A program made the translations under genes and the position numbers. From the NCBI GenBank assembly GCA_034440575.1, contig JAOTOL010001647.1, forward strand, positions 3,004,501 to 3,068,500: DNA of 64,000 bases, in the 5' to 3' direction. This DNA comes from Imbricaverruca yamaguchii. Lineage: Eukaryota; Arthropoda; Thecostraca; Neoverrucidae. Positions within the stretch are counted from its first letter, which is position 1. Each line of letters opens with the position of its first letter. This document shows, one piece after another, positions 33,383-44,443 of this stretch. The notes beneath the pieces are model-generated. The model did no database searches. It was not told where the DNA came from and saw only the letters and a program-made list of their open reading frames with translations.

Positions 33383-34362
33383 CCAGACTGCCAGGCGATG
33401 GCAAGGGTGACATCGCCCGGCAAAAATAAACTCGTTCAGCAGCCGCAGTGGCGTACCAAAAGGGCAATCCCCCCCCCCATCATGAAGGGGTGGGCTCCCA
33501 AGAATCGTGCTGGGATCCCCAAAACCGCTTTGGTCCCCAAAAATTAGCCTCGGGCACCCAGAAATCTGGATGGGGCGCTAAATACAGCAGGGCAAAAAAA
33601 CTCGCCAAAAAGTGTGGCGAATGTGCTGAATGCGTAAAGCGGAAGTATACGTGCACGAACGTTGCCGTTTTTGCGACCGGGCGTTATTAACTGGAATGCC
33701 TGAAAATGGAAAATTTTGCATAGGTACTTAAGTGATTTGTCCAAGTGTAATTTCAGCAATGTAAGGTGACTTACAAGAGATCAAGAGGTACCAAAACAAA
33801 AACCTTTCAACAGGATGGGAGTTAGGATTGAAATTCGGTGACTAAAAACGATGGTAGCACATTAGTCCCCATTCATAGGACAATTAAGTTGGTCACTAAT
33901 GAGTATATTCAGAAGATAAAAATGGGCCCCTTCGACAAAATAGTGGTCGAAGTTCAGGTAATTATTAATGGGGGTAGATGGGCCTCTCCAAATCCGTATG
34001 CCAAGCCCCTCCCCTAGCGCAAATCATAGGTACATCATCGATCCAGTTCTGTGTGGTTTTCGAAGCAAGGAATACGCAAAGTATTCAGGGAAGTGCTCAA
34101 GCCGGTTTGTGCTCCAGTTGTGCAACGTGTTTAAAGTTGTCAGATCCATAAAATATTCATAGAATAGCATTGCACAAAAGACTGTCAGCAAACCGAAACG
34201 GCCTACTTTTCCCGTTATTAAAAGAGATTTTGATTTCCAGGATTTTGCTCTTAGTGAGGTACCGGAGTACGTATTAGTCCTATGGCTCGACGCCTCTATA
34301 TCGAGCCTCAATACTTATTATTGAGTCTCGAAGGCGCAGGACGGCGACATACAGCAGTTTCT

Positions 34363-35193
34363 TTAACCCGCGCCGTCTTTCCGGTCAGATCCTCCCACCC
34401 CGTCTCGGAGGTCGGGGCGGTTGAAGACCCCCTTAAAATCCAAACAAAGAGTCGCACGAAAACGAAAGAGGTGTCATCGGAAAGCGCTCGACGAGTAGGG
34501 TCCGGATCCACCCTCCAAAACAATTTCCCCCAAAGGTGACGTCACCAGGGGGCTAGATTTTCACGACTTTTCACGGCTTACATTATGTTTTTGACTCTGG
34601 GGAGTTCATTTTGGGGATATATGAAAAAAACAAAATGTATTTGGAATGAAAAAAGGACAGCGAAATCGACCAGGGCTATAATTTGTTGCCCCCCCATTTT
34701 TTTATTTCAAAATTTTGAAATTTCAATTTTCTTTAATTTTCCTTTCCAATGGGTAGGGCAGATCGAGAAACGTTCTTGGAAGTCAACTTGCCCTAATAAA
34801 AAATGCTTACTTTAGCCAGAATCCTGTATTTTAACTGCAATTTAGCAAATACGCAAAAGTTATATGTAGTCGAAAACGCAAAAAAAGAAAGAAAAATTCC
34901 ACTGGCACGTTTTGTTGCATCCGTAAAGATAAGCAAACGCTTAAAGTTTCATTAAAATATCTGTATCCGTTAAAGCGTGACGACTGGTTAAACGTTTTTG
35001 GAGGTGACCTCACTTGAGCTTGACTAACTCGTTGACCTTAGATGACCTGACCTAAAAATTTTGAATCAGCATGTCAAATTGACGTGGGAAGGGGTATGAC
35101 AAATTTGGGCGCGCTGCCGCGCGCCGTTCGTCCGCTATCCGAAAAAAAACCTGAGGGGGGGCGGTTGAAGACCCCCGAGACGGGACGGGTTAA
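34363..35193. mobile_element. Second TTAA-flanked non-autonomous element
   Basis: Left edge TTAACCCGCGCCGTCT at 34363 and right edge GAGACGGGACGGGTTAA ending at 35193 are inverted repeats of about 15 bases, with TTAA on both sides. The motif gcggttgaagaccccc occurs near both ends in the same orientation. The TTAA target and CCC start fit piggyBac-like elements. The 831-bp interior has no transposase frame. Confidence 0.6.
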
Positions 35194-35499
35194 AGCCTGA
35201 TATGGCACTTCAAGAAAGTAATATTGTACTAACACTGTTGAACATGGTTGTAGCGGCGCATCTATGAATTGTCACCGGGTGGCACTTGTCTGGATGGGCA
35301 CAATGTCTTCCAAGGGGCACCAGTGTGAAGGCATCTGCAGGGGCGCGTTTTTCTAGGGGCATGTATGGCAAGAAGTTTGAGGGAGGGGTGCGCTCCAGCC
35401 TTCTCCGGATGGGTCCTTTCTTTCCAATGGGAGGACTTTTCCTCCCAGGGGGCCCTGGGCCGTTACGGTGGACGGCGTATTGCACGGCCCTGGTCCACA

Positions 35500-35858
35500 G
35501 CAGTGGACGGTGTGTACTCCGCGACCCCGGTCCACCAGAGTGGACGGTGTGTACTCCGCGACCCGGTCCACCATAGTGGACGGTGTGTACTCCGCGACCC
35601 GGTCCACCATAGTGGGTGTACTCCGCCACCCCGGTCCGCCGCAGTGGACGGTGTGTACTCCGCGACCCCGGTCCACCAGAGTGGACGGTGTGTACTCCGC
35701 GACCCCGGTCCACCATAATGTACTCCGCCACCCCGGTCCGCCAGAGTGGACGGTGTGTACTCCGCGACCCCGGTCCGCCGCAGTGGACGGTTTGCTTCTT
35801 GGCCCTCATCCGTGGATGGTTTGCTCCGCGGCCCTGGTCCGCCACAGTGGACGACAGG
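35500..35858. repeat. Minisatellite, 37-bp unit
   Basis: About nine units of agtggacggtgtgtactccg plus cgaccccggtccaccag, some deleted to caccatagtgggtgtactcc. Stray degenerate units occur at 36133-36195. Frames through the array on both strands are artefacts. Confidence 0.95.
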
Positions 35859-35859
35859 G

Positions 35860-36907
35860 TTGGGAATAAATCAGCTGTTCTTGCATTTGTGCCGTCCATA
35901 GCACTATTTATATTCCATAGCACTATTTCTTCCATAAAATTATCATCTCGTCATTTTTTCATTTGGATGTTTTATGTTGTTCGACAACAAATTGTCCTGT
36001 GGTAGTGCCCAATTCCACAGGAAACTGCAGTGATATTCTCAAATCACAGGATTGGAGAAAATGTCCTCTCCGAATTCGATCACTTAAAAATTGTCTTGTC
36101 CTCATCCAAAATTACAAAGTATAAAGCCAACCCTGGTGAACGGTGTGTACGGTGAACGGTGTGTATCTGGTCCGTCACAGTAGACGGTGTGGGACAGCTA
36201 CGGCTTTGTATCATCCTTCCGAACAGTTTTCTGTGCATTAGTTGTCACTTTCCCGCATCATACCGTTCACCTCTCCATCAATAGATACCCATGTCACCCA
36301 TGTATATTTCCAAATTCGTCAATCATTGAACCTTGAGGCACAACTGCTCTTGTTGCACATTTCGATCGATGGATCCTGATGCTATCAGAAAAGCACATGC
36401 TGTCAGCAGCAAGACTAACCTTATCTCGACAAGGGAAATAGGGAAATGACTACGGGTGGTAACAGCGGCGCGGCCAGACACGCTTCTGGGTGTGGCACCA
36501 CTATGGCCGTATTCATGTCCCTCGCGCCTATATGAAAACTCCTTGTTGTGTCTGCCATTTTTTCTACTTTCCGGAATCTTGGACCTTTTTTATATTTGCC
36601 CCGGAACAAAAACAAATAAGGTCCGGTTACACGAAGTCGGGTCATCTCGGGTCATTGGTTGTCCACCTAATGTCATATTACACTACAAGGTGTCTCCGAA
36701 ACCGAATTCAAATTGGACTTCACAAGGAACAGCAGCATTCGACATAAGACGACAGTGCGGGCGCAATATAGCCGAAGCAACCGACGTGCACAAAAATCCT
36801 AACTACACGCACAAGACGACAGTGAAGAATATACAAGATGCTTGACCTGACCTCACGCCATTGACCTACTCAGATATTTTAAAGGAGAATGCTTTCATCA
36901 TACCTTG
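35860..36907. other. No gene recognised
   Basis: Only degenerate outliers of the 37-bp minisatellite (36133-36195) were identified. Confidence 0.4.
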
Positions 36908-36970
36908 ATCATGTTCTGCGGGACTTTAGGGCGCATCGACCATGTTGATAATATAGATATCATGTTCTGC
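36908..36970 (-). mobile_element. Partial short retroposon with 12-bp target-site duplication
   Basis: atcatgttctgc is at 36908-36919 and 36959-36970. The 39 bases between contain on the minus strand CATGGTCGATGCGCCC and TAAAGTCCC, the 3' arm and tail of the hairpin family, preceded by an unrelated AT-rich 15-mer. The 5' arm is missing, so this is a truncated insertion. Confidence 0.7.
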
Positions 36971-37311
36971 ATGCAAGGTTTTCCACATACTAAAGACGTA
37001 GTTTTATCTGACATCGCCCCAGTAATCCTGATCTGAATTAAAATTGCAAGATAGTAGAGTTGCTTGACTTGATGAAAGAGCAGCCCGCTCAGAGTTCCTG
37101 TTGCCATGCTACAACTATACTGCGAATGGCCGCAGTTGGAAGATTCGGGAATGCTTCGACCGACCTCTTCGACCGATCCCAAATCGATTTACAAGGGGAA
37201 GTAAAAATCATATCATGGGGAAGGAAAAATCATATCCTGAATCATGGGGTCCAAGCACCACCAAAAGCATAGGAAACTCCACCCTCTTCGTCAGGAAAGG
37301 TTTGGAATGAA

Positions 37312-37457
37312 TTGTGGCTTTACAATGCGCTCAGCAGCTGAGGCTATATGGCATCGCCTGCCTCTCACCCTGGCAGGAAGGGTGGGCATCGCGGGGAATC
37401 GCACCCCGTACCTCTGGCTTGCCAGACGTTCAGCTTAACCACTGAGCTACCGACGCC
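37312..37457 (-). mobile_element. tRNA-derived SINE, second family
   Basis: Minus strand: GGGCGTCGGTAGCTCAGTGG (A box), GTACGGGGTGCGATTCCCCG (B box), CCTCAGCTGCTGAGCGCATT, tail GTAAAGCCAC. Matches 22536-22677. Confidence 0.75.
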
Positions 37458-38302
37458 CTCCTCAGGGAGAGAAAGGATTGCAAGTACTAACGGATGCAGC
37501 AAAGGGTAGCGCGACACACCCGTGGCCGGGGCCATGTCAATTCCGCCGATTAAAAAAAAATAGTGCTGGCATTGTTCCCATCTTCGAAAGTTGTATAGTT
37601 TTGTACTTTCGACCCCAGCAAAGAAAACATTCGCGCCGACAAATCCATTTCAAAACCATTGGATAGACCTACAAACCTCCTGGGTTGACCTTCTCGAACT
37701 CCCTGGTGGTGGTTGGAGGGGCACGTACCCACTGTTTCATTCTCTTGATTTTGGCTGCGCCATTGGGTATGGCTCGAGTTTTCAGACTATTGTACAAAAG
37801 CACATAGTAAAGCGATTGCACCGATTTATGTCTGTGATCCGTTGTTCATTTCAATTTGCTTGGTGTTGTGTGTAACGACTGACTAGGCTCGGCGATAACG
37901 ATGACTGCACCAAGGCACATTGTTGATCAGAGGACACTGGTGTGGATTGCTACACTTTTGTGGGGCTGTTCCCCCCTCTCCGGCCCTGAACTCGCTCCAT
38001 CACAACTTTGGCTTCGCCTCCCATCAATGTTAGGTAGCAAGGAAATACTTCCACCCGTCGCCGTCACAGTTCAGGTCTGGAGTGTTCCGATGTTTCATCA
38101 AGGCCGGTGTGATTTGGCCTGTTCCGATGTTTTCATCAAGGCCTGCATGTAGACGCTGAAACATTTTAGTTAAACCGGTGACGATGGATCCGAGCCCAAT
38201 GTATGACACTGTAGTCGCATGCTATGACTCAGAGTTGCTGGCATGTACTGTGCACTGTTGTCCCATCACCTGTTATTGGGCGATTTTGCCTGTTGGTAAT
38301 GG
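37458..38302. other. No gene recognised
   Basis: Unassigned sequence. Confidence 0.35.
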
Positions 38303-38407
38303 TGCCGAATAACCGGTGGCGGTTATTGATTTTACGACACATCGACCGTTGAGTCATGTAGCGTCGCCAATCTCTCGCGGTGGGGGGGGGGAAAGAATGC
38401 CGAATAA
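38303..38407 (-). mobile_element. 5'-truncated SINE with 10-bp target-site duplication
   Basis: tgccgaataa is at 38303-38312 and 38398-38407. Between them is only the 3' end of the tRNA-headed SINE on the minus strand: GGCGACGCTACATGACTCAA, CGGTCGATGTGTCGTAAAAT and a short tail, with a C-rich run at its 5' side. It shows that the hairpin tail alone can be inserted from a truncated cDNA. Confidence 0.7.
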
Positions 38408-38534
38408 TCATGAGCATAAACATCGTCAAATAAAATATAGGAATTTCTGATATATTAAAAAATAGTGGTTAAAAACCGATGATGTTTGGTTCGGGGGACT
38501 AGTGCATTGACACTTCGCCCCCCCCAATGTACCC

Positions 38535-38640
38535 CTCGTATGTAGGTATGTACATATGTGTGCAGCACGTAAGTATGCATGTACATGTGTATCGATGTGT
38601 GTGTACATGTATGTATGAATGTGTATATGTATGGGCGTGT
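38535..38640. repeat. TG/CA-rich low-complexity tract
   Basis: Irregular tgtatg, tacatg and gtgtgt reiterations. Confidence 0.8.
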
Positions 38641-39124
38641 GGGTGTACTACTACTTGATACTAATACTTCGCCAACCACCACTGTTTGCTCCCTCCTTGA
38701 ATGTGCCAGCACCAAGCCCTGCTTAGCTGGCATGTTCCTTGGAGGCTACAGGACTTCCATCCTCTCCGTATGCTTCAGCCATATAGCACTTGTGTAGCTG
38801 TGCATACAGCATGCCATATCATTCAATGCTCTAAGTACATTAATTGGTTTCAACTTTGAAGAATTATAGACTGATCATTTTTTTATGTAACTTACAAACA
38901 ACCAGGCAAGTAAAGGCCTTCCTTCCTTTCCTTTACCAGCCGTGTGTGACGACTTACTATTCCATGTCCGTGCTCTGGTGTGGACGTATGGTTCTTTGTA
39001 CCGCAAAGGGTCAAGAGATATGGTTCTTTGTGTCGTTCTTTGGAAGAGATTGAGGTGAATAGGAATGGTGCTTTGCATCATGATGGGTCATGAGGAGAGC
39101 ACTGCTGGCCATATGCCAATTGGC

Positions 39125-39286
39125 GGTGATCACTGGTTTTACAACACGTCGACCGTTGAATCATGTAGCGTCGCCAATTTCTCACGCCGATTGGTCGCGG
39201 GCGAAGAGTAGCGACAGGTGAGGCTCGAACCGACAATCTTTCGATTGTGAGACCGGCGACTTACCCCTAGACTACTCATCCCCCTA
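39125..39286 (-). mobile_element. tRNA-headed SINE
   Basis: Minus strand: GAGTAGTCTAGGGGTAAG (A box), GATTGTCGGTTCGAGCCTCA (B box), CTACTCTTCGCCCGCGACCA, hairpin with GCGACGC and GTGTTG arms, and tail TAAAACC. A full-length member of the family. Confidence 0.8.
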
Positions 39287-39329
39287 TCTGCTGATTGGTA
39301 GGGTTGCAGAAGAAGAGTGCTGACCACGC

Positions 39330-39906
39330 GGCCGGCCGCCGGCGGCAGGTGCGGTGACCGGCAGCACACCGTCCACTCACCTGACGGCGCGTCTCCGGAC
39401 GCCGCCGGCGGCAGGTGCGGTAACCGGCAGCACACCGTCCACTCACCTGACGGCGCGTCTCCGGGCGCCAGCGGCAGGTGCGGTAACCGGCAGCACACCG
39501 TCCACTCACCTGACGGCGCGTCTCCGGGCGCCGCCGGCGGCAGGTGCGGTGACCGGCAGCACACCGTCCACTCACCTGACGGCGCGTCTCCGGGCGCAGG
39601 TGCGGTGACCGGCAGCACACCGTCCACTCACCTGACGGCGCGTCTCCGGGCGCCGGCGGCAGGTGCGGTGACCGGCGGCACAGCGTCCACTCACCTGACG
39701 GCGCGTCTCCGGACGCCGCCGGCGGCAGGTGCGGTGACCGGCAGCACACCGTCCACTCACCTGACGGCGCGTCTCCGGGGTGCGGACCGGCAGCACACCG
39801 TCCACTCACCTGACGGCGCGTCTCCGGACGCCGGCGGCAGGTGCGGTGACCGGCAGCACACCGTCCACTCACCTGACGGCGCGTCTCCGGACGCCGGCGG
39901 CAGCAG
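39330..39906 (-). repeat. Minisatellite, ~66-bp unit carrying exon end and 5' splice site
   Basis: About nine units. On the minus strand each holds GGAGACGCGCCGTCAG/gtga, that is, the last bases of the adjoining leucine-zipper exon and its donor CAG/gtgagt, followed by ggacggtgtgctgccggtca. The array starts at the exon's own donor (39873/39872). Nine consensus donors thus stand in a row. Confidence 0.95.
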
Positions 39907-40022
39907 TCGGCGGCGCGCGCGCGGCCGGCCGCCGCTGCGCGCTCGCAGCACGTGGAAGCTGAGCTCGCTGTTGCGCCGCTGCAGTGCTGCCACCTGGCGC
40001 TCCAGGTCGGCCAGGCGTCGAG
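39873..40022 (-). CDS. Leucine-zipper exon of a bHLH-Zip factor
   Basis: The minus-strand exon starts after ccgccgacag and ends at the consensus donor CCGTCAG/gtgagt. It encodes ARRLADLERQVAALQRRNSE followed by LSFHVLRA, with leucine, valine and leucine on heptad positions, then an Arg/Pro-rich tail. Its entry phase (one base carried over) equals the exit phase of the bHLH exon at 42126-42322, and joining them puts a zipper soon after helix 2 as in bHLH-Zip proteins. That pairing is inferred. The acceptor is weak in pyrimidines; gtactgtgccag 20 bases upstream would enter a frame with TGA at once. Confidence 0.6.
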
Positions 40023-40090
40023 CTGTCGGCGGCACCACCGGGCCCGGTCACTGGCACAGTACAGACACATGATGTTCTCTGACGATGATG

Positions 40091-40146
40091 ATTGTTATTG
40101 TTCGGTTTTTGGGCGCATCGACCAGTGTAGGTCATTTAGCGCCCAT
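40091..40146 (-). mobile_element. Ultra-short hairpin retroposon
   Basis: Minus strand: GGGCGCTAAATGACCTACAC, TGGTCGATGCGCCC and tail AAAAACCGAACAATAACAAT. Both stems intact; no clear duplication. It lies just upstream of the zipper exon, in the putative intron. Confidence 0.75.
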
Positions 40147-40441
40147 AACGTTATGCACTACCTTCTGAGCATTTGTGGTGCAGCTTAACACGGCATCTTC
40201 ACTGTCCCGGATATATTATTGGAAAACCTGATTTTATAACGAAGCGGCACACGCTCCCCAGGCATTCAGAGTCATCGCTAAGAAGGCTGGAGAGCGTCCT
40301 GTTAGTCCCACCCACACGACTGTTCTCGGCTCAGCTCTTGTCGCTGTGTGTCGGCGGGCCCGAAGGAAATCGGCTCCGTCACCGGCAGAGATCGGCCCCT
40401 CCCTTAATTGATGCAGGGGCTGTGGTTGGACAGGATGGTCA

Positions 40442-40620
40442 CCGTCTTCTCCGGTTATTAGTTTTACGGCACGTCGACCGTTGAGTCACATAGCGTCGCC
40501 AATCTCTAGCGCCGATTGGTCGCGGGCAAAGAGTAGCGACAAGTGAGACACGAACCCACAATCTTTCGATCGTGAGACGTAACTTACCCTAGACTACTCG
40601 TCCCTCCCGCCGCCTTCTCC
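40442..40620 (-). mobile_element. tRNA-headed SINE with 11-bp target-site duplication
   Basis: ccgtcttctcc (40442-40452) and ccgccttctcc (40610-40620) flank a 157-bp minus-strand SINE: GAGTAGTCTAGGGTAAG (A box), GATTGTGGGTTCGTGTCTCA (B box), TTGCCCGCGACCAATCGGCG, hairpin GCGACGC/GTGCCG and tail TAAAACTAATAACC. The duplication gives the true length of the family. Confidence 0.85.
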
Positions 40621-41127
40621 CGACGAGCGTGCTGCCGGCTGCGTCCGCTTCACAGCAGACGCAGTCGGCCACAGACAGTACGGCGGCGCTCGTGGCACAT
40701 CAGACTGGGCGCGGTGAGAGTGAGAGGCCAACGGAGATGGGGCACACGTCCCCAGAAGTAATGCGAGAGCGCCGTAGTGATGTCGAGGTAATGCAGACCG
40801 GGAGGAGCGGCCGCAGCGAATGTTTGTGCTGGCCTATGGAGACGCAACAATGAACCAGTACTCGGCTTTTACTTCCCATGGTAAGATTATTATTATGAAG
40901 AATTATACTCACCACACATGCTAAAGTAAATATGCCCAACCTCTCTACCTCCTATCTTTCAACCTCTATGCACCCTGCCCTCTTGCACTTTCTACTTCCT
41001 TCCTTCTTGACCTCTCTACTGGCTCCTTCATCAATATCTACATGTTGCCCTCCAACATTGTGTCTTTTCTATCTTCCGCACTTGTACACTGCCATGTCGT
41101 GACCTTCTCCCTTTCTGTCCAGTGAAC

Positions 41128-42121
41128 ACTAGCTCGAGCCCAGCCCGCCACTGTCCAGTGAACACTAGCTCGAGCCCAGCCCGCCACCGTCCAGTGAATA
41201 CTAGCTCCAGCCCAGCCCACCACTGTCCAGTGAACACTAGCTCCAGCCCAGCCCGCCACTGTCCAGTGAACACTAGCTCCAGCCCAGCCCGCCACTGACC
41301 AGTGAACACAAGCTCGAGCCCAGCCCGCCACTGTCCAGTGAACACTAGCTCCAGCCCAGCCCGCCACTGACCAGTGAACACAAGCTCAGCCCAGCCCGCC
41401 ACTGACCAGTGAACACAAGCTCGAGCCCAGCCCGCCACTGTCCAGTGAACACTAGCTCCAGCCCAGCCCGCCACTGACCAGTGAACACAAGCTCGAGCCC
41501 AGCCCGCCACTGTCCAGTGAACACTAGCTCGAGCCCAGCCCGCCACTGTCCAGTGCATACTAGGTCCAGTCCAGCCCGCCACTGTCCAGTGCATACTAGC
41601 TCCAGCCCAGCCCGCCACTGACCAGTGAACACTAGCTCCAGCCCAGCCCGCCACTGACCAGTGAACACAAGCTCGAGCCCAGCCCGCCACTGTCCAGTGA
41701 ACACTAGCTCCAGCCCAGCCCGCCACTGACCAGTGAACACAAGCTCGAGCCCAGCCCGCCACTGACCAGTGAACACAAGCTCGAGCCCAGCCCGCCACTG
41801 TCCAGTGAACACTAGCTCCAGCCCAGCCCGCCACTGTCCAGTGAACACTAGCTCGAGCCCAGCCCGCCACTGTCCAGTGAACACTAGCTCGAGCCCAGCC
41901 CGCCACTGTCCAGTGAACACAAGCTCGAGCCCAGCCCGCCACTGTCCAGTGAACACTAGCTCGAGCCCAGCCCGCCACTGTCCAGTGCATACTAGGTCCA
42001 GTCCAGCCCGCCACTGTCCAGTGCAACTAGCTCCAGCCCAGCCCGCCACTGTCCAGTGAACACTAGCTCCAGCCCAGCCCGCCACTGTCCAGTGAACACT
42101 AGCTCCAGCCCAGCCCGCCAC
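41128..42121 (-). repeat. Minisatellite, 36-bp unit, starting at the bHLH exon's donor
   Basis: About 27 units; minus-strand unit gtcagtggcgggctgggctg plus gagctagtgttcactg, with tggacagtgg and tggtcagtgg variants. The exon ends GAGGCGG/gtcagt and this donor sequence is the first unit of the array. Since 36 is a multiple of three, frames of over 300 codons run through it on both strands; they are artefacts. Confidence 0.95.
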
Positions 42122-42125
42122 TGAC

Positions 42126-42322
42126 CCGCCTCGGCGCCCGGCCTGTCGGCGGCCGCGTCGTCGGTCGCCTCCTGGTCGAGCGTGGCCAGGTACTCGGCGG
42201 CCTGCAGCAGCAGCGCGTGCTTGGACGGCAGAGGAACGCTCGGGTCGTACGACGGCAGCGACCGGTACAGGCGGGCGAAGCCGGCCGAGATCCGCTCGCG
42301 ACGGTGGCGCTCGCATCGGGCA
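42126..42322 (-). CDS. bHLH DNA-binding exon of a transcription factor
   Basis: The minus-strand exon follows the acceptor ccgctgcctgttgcag and ends at CGAGGCGG/gtcagt. It encodes a basic region ARCERHRRERISAGF with the E-box contacts Glu9 and Arg12-Arg13 (bHLH numbering), helix 1 FARLYRSLPSY, a loop, and helix 2 LPSKHALLLQAAEYLATLDQ, then an acidic/alanine linker. bHLH proteins bind CANNTG as dimers in the nucleus. INAGF-like helix 1 and LLQ.AEY helix 2 recall AP-4, but the similarity is too short to name it. Entry is in phase 2, so the DNA-recognition residue at position 5 is coded in an earlier exon that I could not place with certainty. Confidence 0.8.
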
Positions 42323-42427
42323 CTGCAACAGGCAGCGGTCCGGGGCAACTCGCTAGGGTAGAATCAGTCGGGCCCGCCGCAGCGTTAAAATAATAGCCTT
42401 TCGCGAGGTGTGAGATGCCGAAACGGG

Positions 42428-42597
42428 CACAGTAGGATGTTGAAATTAGCCATGGAAACGATGTCTCGTAACATGATGCCTACACGAGTACAGTAGGGTG
42501 CCGAAAGTAGCCATGGAAACGATGTCTCATAACATGATGCCTACACGAGTACAGTAGGATGCCGAAATTAGCCATGGAAACGATGTCGCGTAGCACA
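42428..42597. repeat. 61-bp tandem repeat, under three copies
   Basis: Unit acagtaggatgccgaaatta plus gccatggaaacgatgtctcg plus taacatgatgcctacacgagt, present about 2.7 times. Confidence 0.9.
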
Positions 42598-43589
42598 ACT
42601 TGTTTCTCAAGCATAATTTTGATCCAACAGCGTACTCGTACGCGCATCTTTTTGCGTTGTTTTGAGATACATAATTTAGGAATAACTATCTTATCGATAA
42701 CAATACAAAATAGCAATTCACACCCAGTGATACTGCACAACAGACATCACAAGCAGTCATTCTACGTGGAATTGTGCTAAGAGATGTTCGTGCATCACCA
42801 TTTGCATTGGTGATTCACGAACAATACAATTGAATCAGATATAAATTTGTGTAGACTGAACATGCCAGGATGATGCCTACAAGTAATGCAAGCTGTTGAT
42901 ATGCATTGCTGATCTTAAAATATGACTCATAATAAGCAGGGACTCTGGAAATTCAAAATTGGTACAAAAATAAATACAAGACATACACATTTGACATACT
43001 GACATCTTCTCAACTGTTATATTTACTTTATATTTGAACAACTCAGAAATTTCCAATGAGCTCCTGGCTACTCAGCTTCATTCACAAGTAAACAGCATGA
43101 ACTACACATAAGCAGCAAGAACAAGCTGAACTTACTTTGTCTGGAGAAGCTTCGGCCGCTTTACATGTCTTGGGCGTTCCATGACAGACCTCTATACTTA
43201 TGTCTTCCAATATGGAAGATCAGAGCTCAGCCACACTGGAGACACAAGAGGATCAGATATCAGATATCTTGCAAGCACATGAGGACCAAACTCGGCCTTG
43301 TTACAGCCATAAGGAAATCAGATATCAGCTATTCTGCAGACACAAGATCAGCTGGCTTTGTACATTGCATGTCCTTCAGTAAAAAACAGGCAATGGGGTG
43401 GGGATCAATGAAGTGCCATTGCCATCTCAGGGATATGCCAATACTGACAGCCAAGTCAATAAAACTCCACAGTTGGCAAATATGGATAGCAGTAGTTCAA
43501 GAGGGCACCATGGTACCTCATCCAGTGATGAAAGAGCTACTCAACATGAAATAACCAAAGCTAGTTATGGAACATTTGCTAAGTGTATG

Positions 43590-44110
43590 ATGCTTAATGT
43601 TCAGAGTATTCAATCCAAATTTGATGAGTTCAAGTGTTATGTTGCTGAGGAGGAACCAGATTATGCTTGTACTATTGAGGCATGGGTCAGTGAGGGGTAT
43701 TTTGTGGATAACTTGCAAGACTATGAGATCCAGGGATACAATGTTTTCATGCAATAGGGGTCCAGCAGTGAAAGGGAATGGTGTAATGTTATATGTGAAT
43801 AGCTTATTCCATTTTCAAAAAGAAGCAGATGGAGTTGTAAAAAAATGTGCCTGTGGAGTCCATTTGGCTTCATGTCACTGTGGGAAAAGGCAACAACAAT
43901 ACACTGAGGATAGGAGCTTTGTACTGTACTGATCAGGAACCATGCCACATTCTTATCAATTGAAGCTTGATAAGGTGATTTTCCAGAAAATCAGTAGAAA
44001 CTTTACGAGGAAATGTATTATTCTTGGTGACTTTAATCTAAAAGGATATGAAAGTGTCAGTGTTGGCTCCCATCATGCAAAATGTTTCGGAAATGTCTTG
44101 AAGAACACCT
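43590..44110 (+). mobile_element. LINE endonuclease (EEP) fragment, CpG-depleted
   Basis: Three frames join: CMMLNVQSIQSKFDEFKCYV and DYACTIEAWV (to 43757); VKGNGVMLYVNSLFHF (43770-43820); FTRKCIILGDFNLKG (about 44005-44045). LN.QSI..K.dEl, E.W...., G.G...YV and the catalytic GDFN are landmarks of the apurinic-like endonuclease of Jockey/CR1/L2-type retrotransposons, which nicks target DNA. Frameshifts and the near absence of CpG show an old, inactive copy. Confidence 0.75.
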
Positions 44111-44443
44111 GATCTTACACTAATTTGTAATGGAACCAACTAGGCAGGGCTCATTCTTGCACCTTTTCATGTTGGATTAAGTTTTTTAGTTCATGACTTT
44201 TGATTTAGTTCAAGACTGTTTTGGCATCATGACATTACATGATTCAACATCCCTAGGTCTTTGGAGATCCAACATTGGTAGGCCATATGCAATCCAATGC
44301 TGACATTAGTAGTCAAAAGGTGTCACTTTCCAAAGAAATGAAGGTATAACTGAAGTTTAAAGTAACCATGAAGCAACTTTTACATGCATTTTATAGTATC
44401 TTCATGGAGGTTTAGGGGGTACTGTGAAGAATTTGTTCCAGTG

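Noticed and set aside
39276..40072. Open frames of 250-264 codons on both strands
   Set aside because: Produced by the 66-bp minisatellite; only the zipper segment at 39873-40022 is kept as coding.
41031..42328. Open frames of over 300 codons on the minus strand with VHWTVAGWA-type repeats
   Set aside because: They run through a 36-bp stop-free minisatellite; 36 is divisible by three so every frame stays open. Only the bHLH part (42126-42322) has real coding character.
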